NCBI GenBank assembly: GCA_016350165.1
Contig: CP066225.1
Span: forward strand, 2,108,001 to 2,172,000
Reading direction: 5' to 3'
DNA from: Planctomycetota bacterium
Lineage (GTDB): Bacteria; Planctomycetota; Phycisphaerae; Phycisphaerales; Phycisphaeraceae
Length of the DNA: 64,000 nucleotides
The position numbers and the translations under genes were made by a program. The notes below the pieces were generated by a model, which ran no database searches, was not told where the DNA came from, and saw only the letters and a program-made list of their open reading frames with translations. The first letter of the stretch is position 1; every line of letters starts with the position of its first letter. Positions 1-8,880 of the stretch are shown here, one piece after another.

Positions 1-82
1 GTTAATTAACCTTGATCTATTGCGGGGAGTGTCAGTTGAGTCCTGCGGGGGATTCGTAATTGTTTTTGTAAGGGGAAGAATT

Positions 83-670
83 ATGACCGCAACACATCAA
101 GTAACTAATTCACTAACTACTGGCCAAGTCGCGAAGTACTGTGGCGTCAACTACCGAACCGTGATTCGTTGGATCGAACGCGGCGAGATGAAGGCGTACC
201 AGCTACCAGGACGCGGTGACAACCGTATTGAGGTTGAAGATCTGATCGCATTCTTGCGTAAGAATCAGATGCCAATTCCACTGGAACTATCTGGTGGCTT
301 GAGCAGGATTCTTGTTGTAGAGAATGATCGGGCACAAGCTCAGTCATTGTCACAGGCTCTAACCAATGCAGGCTATGAGGTGCAGATTGCATCATTTGGC
401 TTCCATGCTGGTGCACAGATTGATTCGTACAGACCTGCGCTGATCATTTTTGATCTGCAGACACCGGGTCTGGGCGGCATCGAAGCTGTTCACTACCTTC
501 GTGGCAACAATCGAACGAAGCATCTGAAGGTGCTCTTGATCTCTGATAATGCCAATGAAGATCAGCATTCATTAATTGATGCTGGTGCGAATGGTGTGCT
601 TCAGAAGCCGTTCCAAGCTCATGACCTTTTAAACAAGGTTGGGCAGTTGGTTGGCAAACCTAACGAATAA
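83..670 (+). CDS. HTH (excisionase-type) DNA-binding plus response-regulator receiver protein
   Basis: A 195-residue regulator. Residues 11-60 form an excisionase/MerR-like winged helix (TTGQVAKYCGVNYRTVIRWIERGEM, with a polar recognition helix), and residues 74-190 form a CheY-like receiver with the acidic pair near D82, the phospho-acceptor D124 in IIFDLQTPG and the conserved K175 in LQKPF. The order HTH first, receiver second is the reverse of usual response regulators. I chose ATG 83 because AGGGGAAGA lies just upstream at 71-79; a longer reading from 20 has no such site. No histidine kinase is adjacent. A strong terminator follows. It probably is a phosphorylation-controlled or degenerate-receiver transcription factor; its target is unknown. 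Confidence 0.85.
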   Translation: MTATHQVTNSLTTGQVAKYCGVNYRTVIRWIERGEMKAYQLPGRGDNRIEVEDLIAFLRKNQMPIPLELSGGLSRILVVENDRAQAQSLSQALTNAGYEVQIASFGFHAGAQIDSYRPALIIFDLQTPGLGGIEAVHYLRGNNRTKHLKVLLISDNANEDQHSLIDAGANGVLQKPFQAHDLLNKVGQLVGKPNE

Positions 671-747
671 ACAACAAGAGCAGAACCCAATCGAATGCTG
701 ATGAGCGGTTGACCGTTTGTTAGCATCGAAACTTTCATTGCACGTTA

Positions 748-774
748 AACCTGGCCGCGGTGGCCAGGTTTTTT
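748..774 (+). terminator. Rho-independent terminator after the HTH-receiver gene
   Basis: Nine-base arms AACCTGGCC and GGCCAGGTT around a GCGGT loop, followed by a run of T. Confidence 0.85.
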
Positions 775-872
775 CATGTGTGCATATAGGTACTTGTACG
801 ATTGAATAAAAGTCGAGGTGAGATGAGACGAATTGATTAACACCTGTTTGTAGGTGGCAGTACAATATTTAA

Positions 873-1730
873 ATGCCACGGATTAAGGACAACGCGATTT
901 GTATTAAGCATCTCGACTGGTCAGAGACGAGCCAGATCGTTGTGCTGTTTACGGAATCGCATGGATTGATTCGTGGGGTTGCAAAGGGGTCGAAGCGAAA
1001 TTCACCGTCATTGATCGCCCGATTTTCTGGTGGGATTGAGTTGATGACGCAAGGCGAAGTGCTTGCGACGGTGAAGCAAACTGATGCATTGGCGGCCGTA
1101 ACTGAATGGGATTTACAGAAGGATTTCCATCCGTTTCGTCGCAAGCTCTCGATACAGCGATTGGGCTGCTATGCAGTTGATTTAGTTGGGCATATGTATC
1201 CGGAGCAAGACCCACATCCAAGCACTTATCACGTTTTACGTATGACGCTTGAAAAGCTGTGCGGCATTTATTTACAAAACAAATCGTGCCCTGAACAATT
1301 GCTTCAAGCGTGCATACTGACGTTTCAGTATTTGATTCTCAATGATGTGGGTTATGCGCCAAACTTTGAGTTTGATGTTCAGACGGGTGAAATTCTTAGC
1401 AAACAAAGCAGCTACAATTTCGATCCTGTTGCAGGCGGGTTAACGATGGGGTCAACGCGTGAAGATTGGCGTGTACGTCAGTCTACGGTTGAAGTGTTCA
1501 GACAGATCATACAACTGGTGCCGACTCAAACTGAGCAGACAAGTGATCAGGATGAGGATGCGAGAGAAGACCTGATCAAGCTTGCAATTTATACTTATGA
1601 ACAAGTCTATGCGTTACTTAGTCAAGTCGATCCTGACACGCTGATCAGAGGCAATCGTTTGTTATGTTCTTATATACGAGCGTTACTTGATAAGCAGCTA
1701 CCAACGATGCCATTCATTTTGGGTAAGTAA
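873..1730 (+). CDS. recO: DNA repair protein RecO
   Basis: A 285-residue protein with the RecO pattern: an N-terminal OB-fold region (DNAICIKHLDWSETSQIVVLF, HGLIRGVAKGSKR) and a helical C-terminal part with YLILNDVGYAPNF and the segment FDPVAGG. RecO works with RecR to load RecA onto SSB-coated single-stranded DNA in gap repair. The length is slightly above the usual 240-270. The gene stands alone between two terminators. The zinc-finger cysteines found in some RecO proteins are not evident. The ribosome-binding site is weak, so the start is less certain than the identity. Confidence 0.9.
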   Translation: MPRIKDNAICIKHLDWSETSQIVVLFTESHGLIRGVAKGSKRNSPSLIARFSGGIELMTQGEVLATVKQTDALAAVTEWDLQKDFHPFRRKLSIQRLGCYAVDLVGHMYPEQDPHPSTYHVLRMTLEKLCGIYLQNKSCPEQLLQACILTFQYLILNDVGYAPNFEFDVQTGEILSKQSSYNFDPVAGGLTMGSTREDWRVRQSTVEVFRQIIQLVPTQTEQTSDQDEDAREDLIKLAIYTYEQVYALLSQVDPDTLIRGNRLLCSYIRALLDKQLPTMPFILGK

Positions 1731-1782
1731 ATTTGAATAAAAAATACGCAGCGGGCGAGCTGCGTATTTTTTATTCAAATTT
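1729..1782. terminator. Bidirectional terminator between recO and the glycosyltransferase
   Basis: A perfect 24-base inverted repeat (arms 1729-1752 and 1759-1782) with a 6-base GGGCGA loop. Each arm has a T-rich 3' half, so it can end transcription of the convergent genes on both strands. Confidence 0.9.
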
Positions 1783-1797
1783 CTAACCACTGATTAG
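1783..1797. repeat. CTAA-N7-TTAG palindrome (glycosyltransferase stop)
   Basis: CTAACCACTGATTAG; covers the stop codon of the minus-strand gene. Confidence 0.6.
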
Positions 1798-3122
1798 CTT
1801 CGACTGACGATTTCGATGTTGTGCGGCGCATGAATTTTGTAGCGAATGCCACCCCATGTGAAGTGATTGCCGAACATCGAAGCGATACAGCAGAGCCAGT
1901 GAACAAACATCCAGAAAGGTGTCGCGAAGTATTCAAGCATCCAAACACCTGACAATTCTTCGTATGCCTGACGCTGAAGAGATGTTTTTGCTACTTGCTT
2001 ACGTAAGCGGCCACGGATGAAATCAATGATGTAAACCGTGATCAAAGTTGTGATCGCAAATGACCATGTAACGGAGTCCGGGAAGAGAAATAAAGCTGCG
2101 ACAGCGGTAAGGAAGCCTGCGAGGTAGAGTGACGTACCGATTGGACCGACACGCCAAGAGGCTGGCTGGTATACGCGAGCATGCATGTACTGACGACGAC
2201 CAAACTCGAGCAATGACGCCCAAGTAAATGTGACCGGGCCACGTACGAGCATGTTAGGCACGAGGTAAACACGCTTGCCTAACTCATTAATAGCATTTGA
2301 AAGATTGACGTCGTCGTTGAACGTGCCACGCCATGGTTTTGGCATGTCAATGTCTTTGAGAGTTTGACGAAGGACAGCCATGGAGCCACCCCATGCACAA
2401 TTGCGACGGTCACGGCCTTGCAGCGTGACGATGGATGAATTGATGATGCATGCCACCTTGGTAGGGAGGTTTGCTTTCGCACCGAGTTCTGGGACTAACC
2501 AACGCCAAGCGGTTGTGCAACCGACTTTCGGATTGACGAGCGGACCGACCATACGCTTGAGCCAATCAGAGCCCATCACAGCATCCGCATCCGCATAAAC
2601 TACTGCTTCATCGTCATCGTTCATTAGCTGCATTGCTGCAATTGAATTATGAATTTTCTGCGCTTCATTGGTTGCAAGACCTGAGTCAACTAGGTGAACG
2701 GATTTTAAGCCGGGGGTGTGATTGAGTTGATCCAGTGAGGTCCAATTGAGAACAGTGCCATCTTTTTCAGGCAGATCTGCAAATTCTGGTGAACCGCTGA
2801 GATATTCTTTGATCGCGAGGTATGCGGAATCGTCGCATGATTCCGTCGTGAAAATCAAACGATATGAAGGATAATCCTGCTCGAGTAGACCTTGCATATG
2901 CCCTTCGAGTTGATCATCAACCCCTTTGACGGGGACGATGACACATACGTCGGGTGTGAAGTTAAAAGCCTTGGGATTGCTCTGTTCTTCAATGTGTTTC
3001 TTACGCTCGCGGCGAAGGAACATATATACATTTCGCGCGCCGAACAGGGCCTGTGCTACCCAGACGAGCCAGAGCAGTAACAGGGCGTATTCGATGATGG
3101 TGCTTGGAATACTCATAAGCAT
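1794..3122 (-). CDS. Membrane glycosyltransferase, GT2/GT21 (ceramide glucosyltransferase/HpnI-like)
   Basis: A 442-residue inverting glycosyltransferase. It has an N-terminal membrane helix (about 7-27), a GT-A domain starting at VCVIVPVKG with the nucleotide-binding DADAV (about 179-183), an acidic FNDDVNL motif and a RRQYMHARVY box that matches the Q/RxxRW-type motif of processive or lipid-linked GT2 enzymes. Three or so hydrophobic helices follow at the C-terminus. This arrangement is typical of ceramide glucosyltransferase-like enzymes, including hopanoid HpnI, so a lipid acceptor at the inner membrane is likely. The exact sugar and lipid cannot be read from sequence. It lies downstream of the kinase gene, separated by a hairpin. 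The stop codon sits inside a CTAA-N7-TTAG palindrome. Confidence 0.85.
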   Translation of the reverse strand: MLMSIPSTIIEYALLLLWLVWVAQALFGARNVYMFLRRERKKHIEEQSNPKAFNFTPDVCVIVPVKGVDDQLEGHMQGLLEQDYPSYRLIFTTESCDDSAYLAIKEYLSGSPEFADLPEKDGTVLNWTSLDQLNHTPGLKSVHLVDSGLATNEAQKIHNSIAAMQLMNDDDEAVVYADADAVMGSDWLKRMVGPLVNPKVGCTTAWRWLVPELGAKANLPTKVACIINSSIVTLQGRDRRNCAWGGSMAVLRQTLKDIDMPKPWRGTFNDDVNLSNAINELGKRVYLVPNMLVRGPVTFTWASLLEFGRRQYMHARVYQPASWRVGPIGTSLYLAGFLTAVAALFLFPDSVTWSFAITTLITVYIIDFIRGRLRKQVAKTSLQRQAYEELSGVWMLEYFATPFWMFVHWLCCIASMFGNHFTWGGIRYKIHAPHNIEIVSRS

Positions 3123-3216
3123 GTCATTCTAACCGATCGGCAGGCCTTTCGCCTTCCAAGGCAGCAAAACCAATAATGAAACGCATCAGATTGGGACAGG
3201 AGAGCGTTAAAGCAAT

Positions 3217-3246
3217 AAAAAGGCTCATTACGAATGTTTGAGCCTT
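3217..3246 (-). terminator. Terminator after the adenylate-kinase-type gene
   Basis: Read on the minus strand, arms AAGGCTCA and TGAGCCTT are followed by a T run. It separates the kinase from the glycosyltransferase gene. Confidence 0.75.
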
Positions 3247-3274
3247 GGGATATTCAAAATGTGTTTGATGTTGA

Positions 3275-3892
3275 TTAAGCACCGTCAAATTCAGCGAACT
3301 TAGCATCCTGAATTGGTACGACATGCTTAAGTACTTCTTCAAGAACACCGGCTGGGGAGCCGATCGCATCAACTTCACTGATGATATCTGGATTATAGTA
3401 ATCGAGGACTGGACGGGTCTCTTCTTCATAAACCGCCCAACGCTGACGGATCACTTTTTCATCTGCATCATCAAAACGATTCTGCTTCAGAGCACGGCGA
3501 CGTAAACGTTCGATCATTGCTTCCTGATCGCGGCAAACAAGGTACACAACTTTTAAAACATCGATGTGCTCTTCCATGAGTTTGGCTTGCTCAACGGTGC
3601 GGGGAATACCATCAAGAACGAGCAGGTCGAAGTGCGGTTTATACTCACCGAGTACGTGACGAGCAGCCAAGTTTTTGGCCCACATTTTGACGGTCACATC
3701 ATCAGGCACCAACTCGCCACGGCTTGAGTATTCATAAAACACCCTGCCAAGATCAGAGTGGATGTCGAGGTTTCTGAACACATCACCACATGACATGTGA
3801 TAGTAGCCAGGAATACGACCGACGATAGCACCTTGAGTACCTTTGCCAGACCCAGGTGCACCGAACAATAAGACTGTCTTATAACGGTTCAT
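3275..3892 (-). CDS. adk: Adenylate kinase-type nucleoside monophosphate kinase
   Basis: A 205-residue P-loop kinase. GAPGSGKGTQG at residues 11-21 is the adenylate/UMP-CMP kinase Walker A motif, MSCGDVFR is the NMP-binding start, LLVLDGIPRT is the Walker B region, and RLRRRALKQNRFDD is the lid entry. The lid is short and lacks zinc cysteines. The enzyme would interconvert ATP, AMP and ADP in the cytoplasm. The usual bacterial DGFPR is DGIPR here, and other residues diverge, so it may be a second, specialised copy rather than the housekeeping enzyme. No ribosomal protein operon surrounds it, unlike many adk genes. Confidence 0.8.
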   Translation of the reverse strand: MNRYKTVLLFGAPGSGKGTQGAIVGRIPGYYHMSCGDVFRNLDIHSDLGRVFYEYSSRGELVPDDVTVKMWAKNLAARHVLGEYKPHFDLLVLDGIPRTVEQAKLMEEHIDVLKVVYLVCRDQEAMIERLRRRALKQNRFDDADEKVIRQRWAVYEEETRPVLDYYNPDIISEVDAIGSPAGVLEEVLKHVVPIQDAKFAEFDGA

Positions 3893-4294
3893 ACGATTTA
3901 GCCCATACTATGGATTGCAAGTTTGCGTTGCTGGGTATATGCCGACGTCCAACTCTAAATGATGAACAAATATTGAAAAGCTCAATCTGCCCAATCATAA
4001 CCAGATCGGTTGCTTAACCCACTGAAATTACTAGCGAACTCCAAGGGTGAATTAAGAACGTTAATAATCCACACGACCATGTGGCGATTATACCGTTGTT
4101 TTTTTATTAATGAGTCATGAAACAACTGTAAATTTAGATATATTCCTTTATCTCTCACAACAGAATTTGCATCGGCGACATATCCCAAATAAAGAGAAAT
4201 ATACTTCTTTTTCCTTTAACTATTGGAATCAGGGCAATTACTACAAAAGGCAATATTGTCTTGACAAAATTTAGGAAGAGCAGAAAATGCCGCC
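3893..4294. other. Intergenic region with no convincing gene
   Basis: 402 bases between divergent genes, AT-rich toward the pseudopilin side. Only short, compositionally poor reading frames are present. It must hold both promoters, but I could not place a clear -35/-10 pair. Confidence 0.6.
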
Positions 4295-5212
4295 ATGAAA
4301 AAAATGCTTCCGGAGTGGAACGGACCCACACAACATAAACCTGAAAAACTGAATACTACGAGCCGATGCCGATTCGCTTTCACGCTAATCGAGCTTCTGG
4401 TAGTTATTTCGATCATTGCCCTGCTTATTGGCATCCTACTGCCAGCCCTCAGTTCAGCTAAACAAACGGCTCAACGTGCTGCATGCCTGTCCAATATCCG
4501 ACAGCTTGCAATTGCCTGCAATGCTTACTCAGCGGATAACCGTGATATAGCTATCCCCAGTTACAACATGGTCGGCAACGGTTCGGCCGACACCATCATT
4601 GACGGATGGGGCCCAATCCTCGATCGCGATCAATATGTCGCAGGTTCAAAAGATTTGGATTCGTCCATCTTCACTTGTCCAAACGCACTGGATATCGCGG
4701 GCATGGTTAGTGGACAAACAACGAACACGGATGATCCTATGGGTTATATGGAGTGGCCAAACCGACGAAGCGGTTCTGGTGCAGGAAACACACCTGTAAC
4801 GATTCCTCAAAAAGGCTTCACCAAAATCATGAAGGTAGCCTACTGGATCAACGGCGACAATCCGATCGGTCGTAATAAAGCCTTCATCCAATCTCGCTAC
4901 TACACCTGCTCCGTCGGCTACACCAATACAGCGACTCGCCAAACGATGATGCCGGTATTGCAAGTTCAGTATCGTCAGCCTTCAAATCTCGTCATGCTTG
5001 CTGACGGCGTCTACTCCGGCAAGCACTCTAAAGCTCGCATTGATACGCCTAAGTCTCGCATCGGCTATCGCCACAAAGGTTCACCTGCCACAGCCAACAC
5101 AGCCTTCGCAGACGGCCACGCAGCTTCTATCGCTGGCGATCTCTTCCCCACAGGCGTCCCAGAACTGGATGATCCATCCGGCGTAAACTACACGGTATAC
5201 TCGCAGCCGTAA
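4295..5212 (+). CDS. Type II secretion/pseudopilin-like protein with H-x-DG motif
   Basis: A 305-residue secreted protein with a long basic leader (about 30 residues), then the prepilin peptidase and methylation motif FTLIELLVVISIIALLIGILLPAL. The mature domain ends with RHKGSPATANTAFADGHAAS, a His followed twelve residues later by Asp-Gly, matching the processing-associated H-X9-DG region of planctomycete and lentisphaera pseudopilin-like families. Prepilin peptidase would cleave before the Phe and leave a membrane-anchored, pilin-like surface or pseudopilus protein. These families are strongly expanded in this phylum and mostly uncharacterised. A possible ribosome-binding site AGGAAGAG at 4272 is rather far from ATG 4295. 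Confidence 0.85.
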   Translation: MKKMLPEWNGPTQHKPEKLNTTSRCRFAFTLIELLVVISIIALLIGILLPALSSAKQTAQRAACLSNIRQLAIACNAYSADNRDIAIPSYNMVGNGSADTIIDGWGPILDRDQYVAGSKDLDSSIFTCPNALDIAGMVSGQTTNTDDPMGYMEWPNRRSGSGAGNTPVTIPQKGFTKIMKVAYWINGDNPIGRNKAFIQSRYYTCSVGYTNTATRQTMMPVLQVQYRQPSNLVMLADGVYSGKHSKARIDTPKSRIGYRHKGSPATANTAFADGHAASIAGDLFPTGVPELDDPSGVNYTVYSQP

Positions 5213-5806
5213 TTGATTCACAAAATCTCAACAACACCAATATGTCGATAAAATATAGTTTTATCGACATATTTTAATTAAATGTCGAAATATTGTGCTA
5301 AAATTGTGATTATTAGAGTGCAATCCACCGTTCTACGAAATCATGCGACCCAGTCGCAAAATTGGTACAATGCGGTTTCGCCTGTCAGATACCTGCCTGT
5401 GTATACGTCTGTATTTTGTATACGGACACGCCTGTGCATAGGCGCCTGTGACACCGTGTTGTGTTGTTTTTAGGCATGGTCGATCGTCGTCTGATTTCAT
5501 ACTGACATTGACACGATATGACTCATCCCTGCTGCACGAACGCTTTGTTGCAAGGCGTTGTTTGCGTTCATATACCGAACTACTTTAGAATAGATCTAGA
5601 TTAGCTCGATAATAGAGTTGAATAGGTACTGATTTAGTCCTATTATGAGGCGCAAACAGGTTCTAAATGACAGCTGACTGATGTGACTTTGTTATACGCA
5701 TCACAGGCTGCCGCCAAAAGAGCATCGTGTGAGGATGAGATCAGCCGACTGGCTTGAAGATGCACACGTTTCTGGGATTGATTGCTCTACGATAGGGAAT
5801 CTGACG
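5213..5806. other. Long iscR upstream region with repeated GCCTGT
   Basis: 594 bases without a convincing gene. After the terminator there are four GCCTGT hexamers at 5380, 5395, 5430 and 5444 and two GTATACG copies at 5401 and 5418. This cluster could be a multi-site operator for the isc operon. That is an inference from spacing only. Confidence 0.4.
5239..5277 (+). terminator. Terminator after the pseudopilin gene
   Basis: Fifteen-base arms (5239-5253 and 5259-5273) around a TATAG loop, followed by TTTAATT. Confidence 0.85.
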
Positions 5807-6358
5807 ATGCTGAGTTTGACAAGGAAAACGGATTACGCACTAGTAGCTTTGGCCTATTTGGGTCACCGCCACTCAACTGAGACTGGCCCCGCGTCGGCAA
5901 GACTGATTGCTGACACCTACGGCTTGCCTCTTCCTCTACTGATGAACATTCTTAAAGAACTTTCATCAGCAGGGCTACTCACCAGCACACGTGGTGCAAC
6001 AGGTGGGTATATGATTGCGGTGTCTCCTGCTGAGATCTCTGTGCTTAAGGTGGTCGAAGCAATTGAAGGCCCAATGCGCATTGCTTTGTGTGCAGACGAA
6101 AACGCACCTGCGGTCTGCAACTGCAATATTCAGGATGACTGCCCGATCCGCAATCCTGTACGCAAGCTGCACTTTAAAGTCGCTGAACTGTTCGGCAACA
6201 CATCTCTCGAAGACTTAATCAACGAGAGCAACTTCGAACAAGCCGAAGCTTCTGCACCATGTAAAGCAGGGCAAAACGGCGAAGCAGCGACCTGCAGTGA
6301 AAATCAGTGTGAACAAAGCACTGAAGTTGAGAATGACTCAATCACAGTGCCTAAGTAA
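5807..6358 (+). CDS. iscR: Rrf2-family regulator, IscR type
   Basis: A 183-residue Rrf2 winged-helix regulator that starts MLSLTRKTDYALVALAYL, like IscR. The recognition region is RLIADTYGLPLPLLMNILKELSSAGLLTSTRGATGGY. A cysteine cluster (LCADENAPAVCNCNIQDDC) occupies the place of the three [Fe-S] ligands in IscR, so it should sense iron-sulfur status. The C-terminal tail has further cysteines (APCKAG, TCSENQC), which is unusual. ATG 5807 is preferred over the frame-open ATG at 5729 because the family N-terminus begins here and AGGGA lies eight bases upstream. It is the first gene of the isc operon and probably represses it. Confidence 0.88.
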   Translation: MLSLTRKTDYALVALAYLGHRHSTETGPASARLIADTYGLPLPLLMNILKELSSAGLLTSTRGATGGYMIAVSPAEISVLKVVEAIEGPMRIALCADENAPAVCNCNIQDDCPIRNPVRKLHFKVAELFGNTSLEDLINESNFEQAEASAPCKAGQNGEAATCSENQCEQSTEVENDSITVPK

Positions 6359-6533
6359 AAATGTCCGAAATAAACGGACAGAAATAAAACTCTGTTCCTG
6401 CTGATTAGATATGTGACTGATGTTAGTGAAGGCATCAATCACGACAGTAAGACAGCGTTTTACAACCGCATGTCAGTAGAAGGGCAGACTCTACGCTTAT
6501 CGAGTCTGACTGGTATGCAAGGAGTATGAGACT

Positions 6534-7775
6534 ATGGCATTAGAATTGCCGATCTATATGGATAACAACGCGACTACGCCCGTTGACCCTCGTGTCCTCG
6601 ATGCAATGTTGCCTTATTTCCAGGGCAAGTTTGGCAACGCAGCTTCACGCTCTCACTCATTCGGTTGGGCAGCGGAAGATGCAGTCGCAAAAGCACGTAA
6701 GCAGGTCTCCAGCCTGATTGGTGCTTCACCAAAAGAAATCATCTGGACCAGTGGCTCCACCGAAGCTTGCAACCTTGCAATCAAAGGTGTTGCTGAGATG
6801 TATGGCAAACCACGTACCGATGACGGTGCTTGTCGCGGCCACATCATCACCACTGCTTACGAGCACAAAGCTGTTCTCGACCCATGCAAACGTCTGCAAC
6901 GTGAAGGCTTCGACGTAAGCTGGATCGATCCGCAAGAAAACGGCATCATCACCGCTGAACAAGTCGCTGAACAGATTCGTGAAGACACCATCCTCGTTAC
7001 CGTCATGTGGGCGAACAACGAGATTGGCACGATCAACGAAATCGAAAAAATCGGCAAGCTCTGCAAAGAAAAGGGCATCCTCTTCTTCACAGACGCAACT
7101 CAAGCTGTCGGCAAGATCACTGTGAACGTTGAAGAAGCTGGCGTTGACCTGCTTTGTGGTTCAGCTCACAAGATCTACGGCCCCAAAGGTGCTGGCTTCC
7201 TTTATGTACGCCGCAGAAAACCACGTGTCCGTCTCAGCCCAATCATCGACGGCGGTGGTCACGAACGTGGCATGCGTTCAGGTACACTCAATGTTCCCGG
7301 CATCGTCGGTCTTGGCGAAGCTTGCGAAATCGCTGGCAAAGAAATGGTTGAAGAAACCAAAAAGCTAAGCGCACTTCGCGACAAGCTCATTGATGGCATT
7401 GTCAGCCAACTCGATATGGCTGTCCTCAACGGCGACAAAGAGAAGCGCTTGCCGCAAACCGCTAACATCAGCTTCCCTTATGTTGAAGGTGAATCGCTGA
7501 TGATGGCGATGAAGGATATTGCAGTCAGCTCAGGTTCAGCATGCACCAGTGCATCACTCGAACCAAGCTACGTCCTCAAATCACTTGGCCTCGGCGACGA
7601 ACTGGCACACAGTTCAATCCGTTTCGGCCTCAGCAGATGGTCAACTGAAGAGGAAGTCGATTATGTCGTAGACAAAGTCGTCAAAGCAGTTGAACACTTG
7701 CTCGCAATGAGTCCGCTCTACGACATGGTTAAGGAAGGTATTGACCTTTCAACCGTTGAATGGGGCAGTCACTAA
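6534..7775 (+). CDS. iscS: Cysteine desulfurase IscS
   Basis: A 413-residue PLP enzyme that takes sulfur from cysteine as a persulfide for iron-sulfur cluster and thio-cofactor assembly. [14 protein letters not shown] is the N-terminal signature, K213 in [10 protein letters not shown] is the PLP Schiff-base lysine, and C337 in [10 protein letters not shown] is the mobile persulfide cysteine on the short IscS/NifS (group I) loop. The length is typical. It is preceded by AAGGAG at about 6520 and followed closely by iscU, its scaffold partner. Confidence 0.96.
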   Translation: MALELPIYMDNNATTPVDPRVLDAMLPYFQGKFGNAASRSHSFGWAAEDAVAKARKQVSSLIGASPKEIIWTSGSTEACNLAIKGVAEMYGKPRTDDGACRGHIITTAYEHKAVLDPCKRLQREGFDVSWIDPQENGIITAEQVAEQIREDTILVTVMWANNEIGTINEIEKIGKLCKEKGILFFTDATQAVGKITVNVEEAGVDLLCGSAHKIYGPKGAGFLYVRRRKPRVRLSPIIDGGGHERGMRSGTLNVPGIVGLGEACEIAGKEMVEETKKLSALRDKLIDGIVSQLDMAVLNGDKEKRLPQTANISFPYVEGESLMMAMKDIAVSSGSACTSASLEPSYVLKSLGLGDELAHSSIRFGLSRWSTEEEVDYVVDKVVKAVEHLLAMSPLYDMVKEGIDLSTVEWGSH

Positions 7776-7843
7776 ACGAATCGTCTGTTTTGTAAATCAG
7801 CAAAACGGGGGTTGGATTGAACATGATTACAAGGAGATAAGCA

Positions 7844-8227
7844 ATGGCTTACTCAGAAAAAGTTATTGATCACTACGAAAACCCACGTAACGTTGGTGCT
7901 CTCGACAAGGCTGCACAAAACGTTGGTACGGGTGTTGTCGGCGCTCCTGAATGTGGCGACGTTATGAAGCTGCAAATTCAGGTCAACGAAGACACAGGCG
8001 TGATCGAAGATGCGAAATTCAAGACCTTCGGTTGCGGTAGCGCAATCGCTTCAAGCTCACTCGCTACAGAGTGGCTTAAAGGTCGCACCATTGAACAGGC
8101 TAAGGAAATCAAAAACACAGAGATCGTGAACGAGCTTTCACTACCTCCAGTTAAGATCCACTGCTCAGTGCTTGCTGAAGACGCAATCCGTCACGCGATT
8201 AGTGATTACGAAGACAAAAACAAGTAA
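7844..8227 (+). CDS. iscU: Iron-sulfur cluster scaffold IscU
   Basis: A 127-residue scaffold protein. The three cluster cysteines are C37 (with D39 in PECGDVM), C64 (FGCGSAIASSS) and C107 (KIHCSVLAED), with H106 beside the last. LPPVK at 100-104 is the HscA-binding motif, although no hscA or hscB is in this operon. It receives sulfur from the upstream IscS. AAGGAGATAAGCA precedes the start. Confidence 0.96.
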   Translation: MAYSEKVIDHYENPRNVGALDKAAQNVGTGVVGAPECGDVMKLQIQVNEDTGVIEDAKFKTFGCGSAIASSSLATEWLKGRTIEQAKEIKNTEIVNELSLPPVKIHCSVLAEDAIRHAISDYEDKNK

Positions 8228-8398
8228 ATCTCAAAGACACGCACCCACGACATGACTATCCTGTCATCCCAAACCTGTTCGTGCTTTGTAGCGTATAGTC
8301 GGTAAGATAAAATTTACATTTCCCCGTAGCCTGGTTGTTTATGTGGCAATCATAATCGGCACACATAACAGGGGGGGATCAAAACGGAGTCAATAACA

Positions 8399-8731
8399 AT
8401 GGCAATTGAACTGACAGAAACAGCTGCTCGCGAAGTTAAGTCTATCATCGATCAGCAAGAACTCGACGCTGAAAAAGTACGTCTTCGCGTAGGCGTCAAA
8501 GGTGGCGGCTGCTCTGGTTTCTCATACCTCCTCGACCTCACCGAACAAGAGCGTGAAGCTGATGAAGTATTCGAAAAACATGACATCAAAGTCGTTTGCG
8601 ACCAAAAGTCATACCTCTACCTCAACGGTACAACCATCGATTTCAAAGACGAAATCATGCAGCGTGGCTTTGTATTCAACAACCCGAATGCAAACAACAC
8701 CTGCGGCTGCGGCAGCAGCTTCAGTGCCTAA
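8399..8731 (+). CDS. iscA: A-type iron-sulfur carrier protein (IscA/ErpA, HesB family)
   Basis: A 110-residue HesB-fold carrier with the three conserved cysteines: C38 in GGGCSGFSY and the C-terminal TCGCG pair C102 and C104. It would accept or deliver [2Fe-2S]/[4Fe-4S] clusters after IscU. The 171-base gap from iscU includes a G7 run and ACGGAG before the ATG. ErpA is an alternative name that cannot be separated by sequence alone; the operon position favours IscA. The stop codon lies in a CTAA-N7-TTAG palindrome. Confidence 0.92.
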   Translation: MAIELTETAAREVKSIIDQQELDAEKVRLRVGVKGGGCSGFSYLLDLTEQEREADEVFEKHDIKVVCDQKSYLYLNGTTIDFKDEIMQRGFVFNNPNANNTCGCGSSFSA

Positions 8732-8742
8732 CTTATAGTTAG
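8728..8742. repeat. CTAA-N7-TTAG palindrome (iscA stop)
   Basis: CTAACTTATAGTTAG; covers the iscA TAA. Confidence 0.6.
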
Positions 8743-8757
8743 ATATAACCGAACACC

Positions 8758-8789
8758 AAAAGCTCACAGCGAATGCCGTGAGCTTTTTT
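8758..8789 (+). terminator. Terminator of the isc operon
   Basis: Arms AAAGCTCAC and GTGAGCTTT around a 10-base loop, followed by a T run. Confidence 0.88.
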
Positions 8790-8880
8790 CATACCCGCAC
8801 AAAACCACTAGCGATTCCCTGCCCTGCCTGATATCCTGAATACTCAGATTTACTTTTCGAAAGCTTCTGGGAATTCAACA

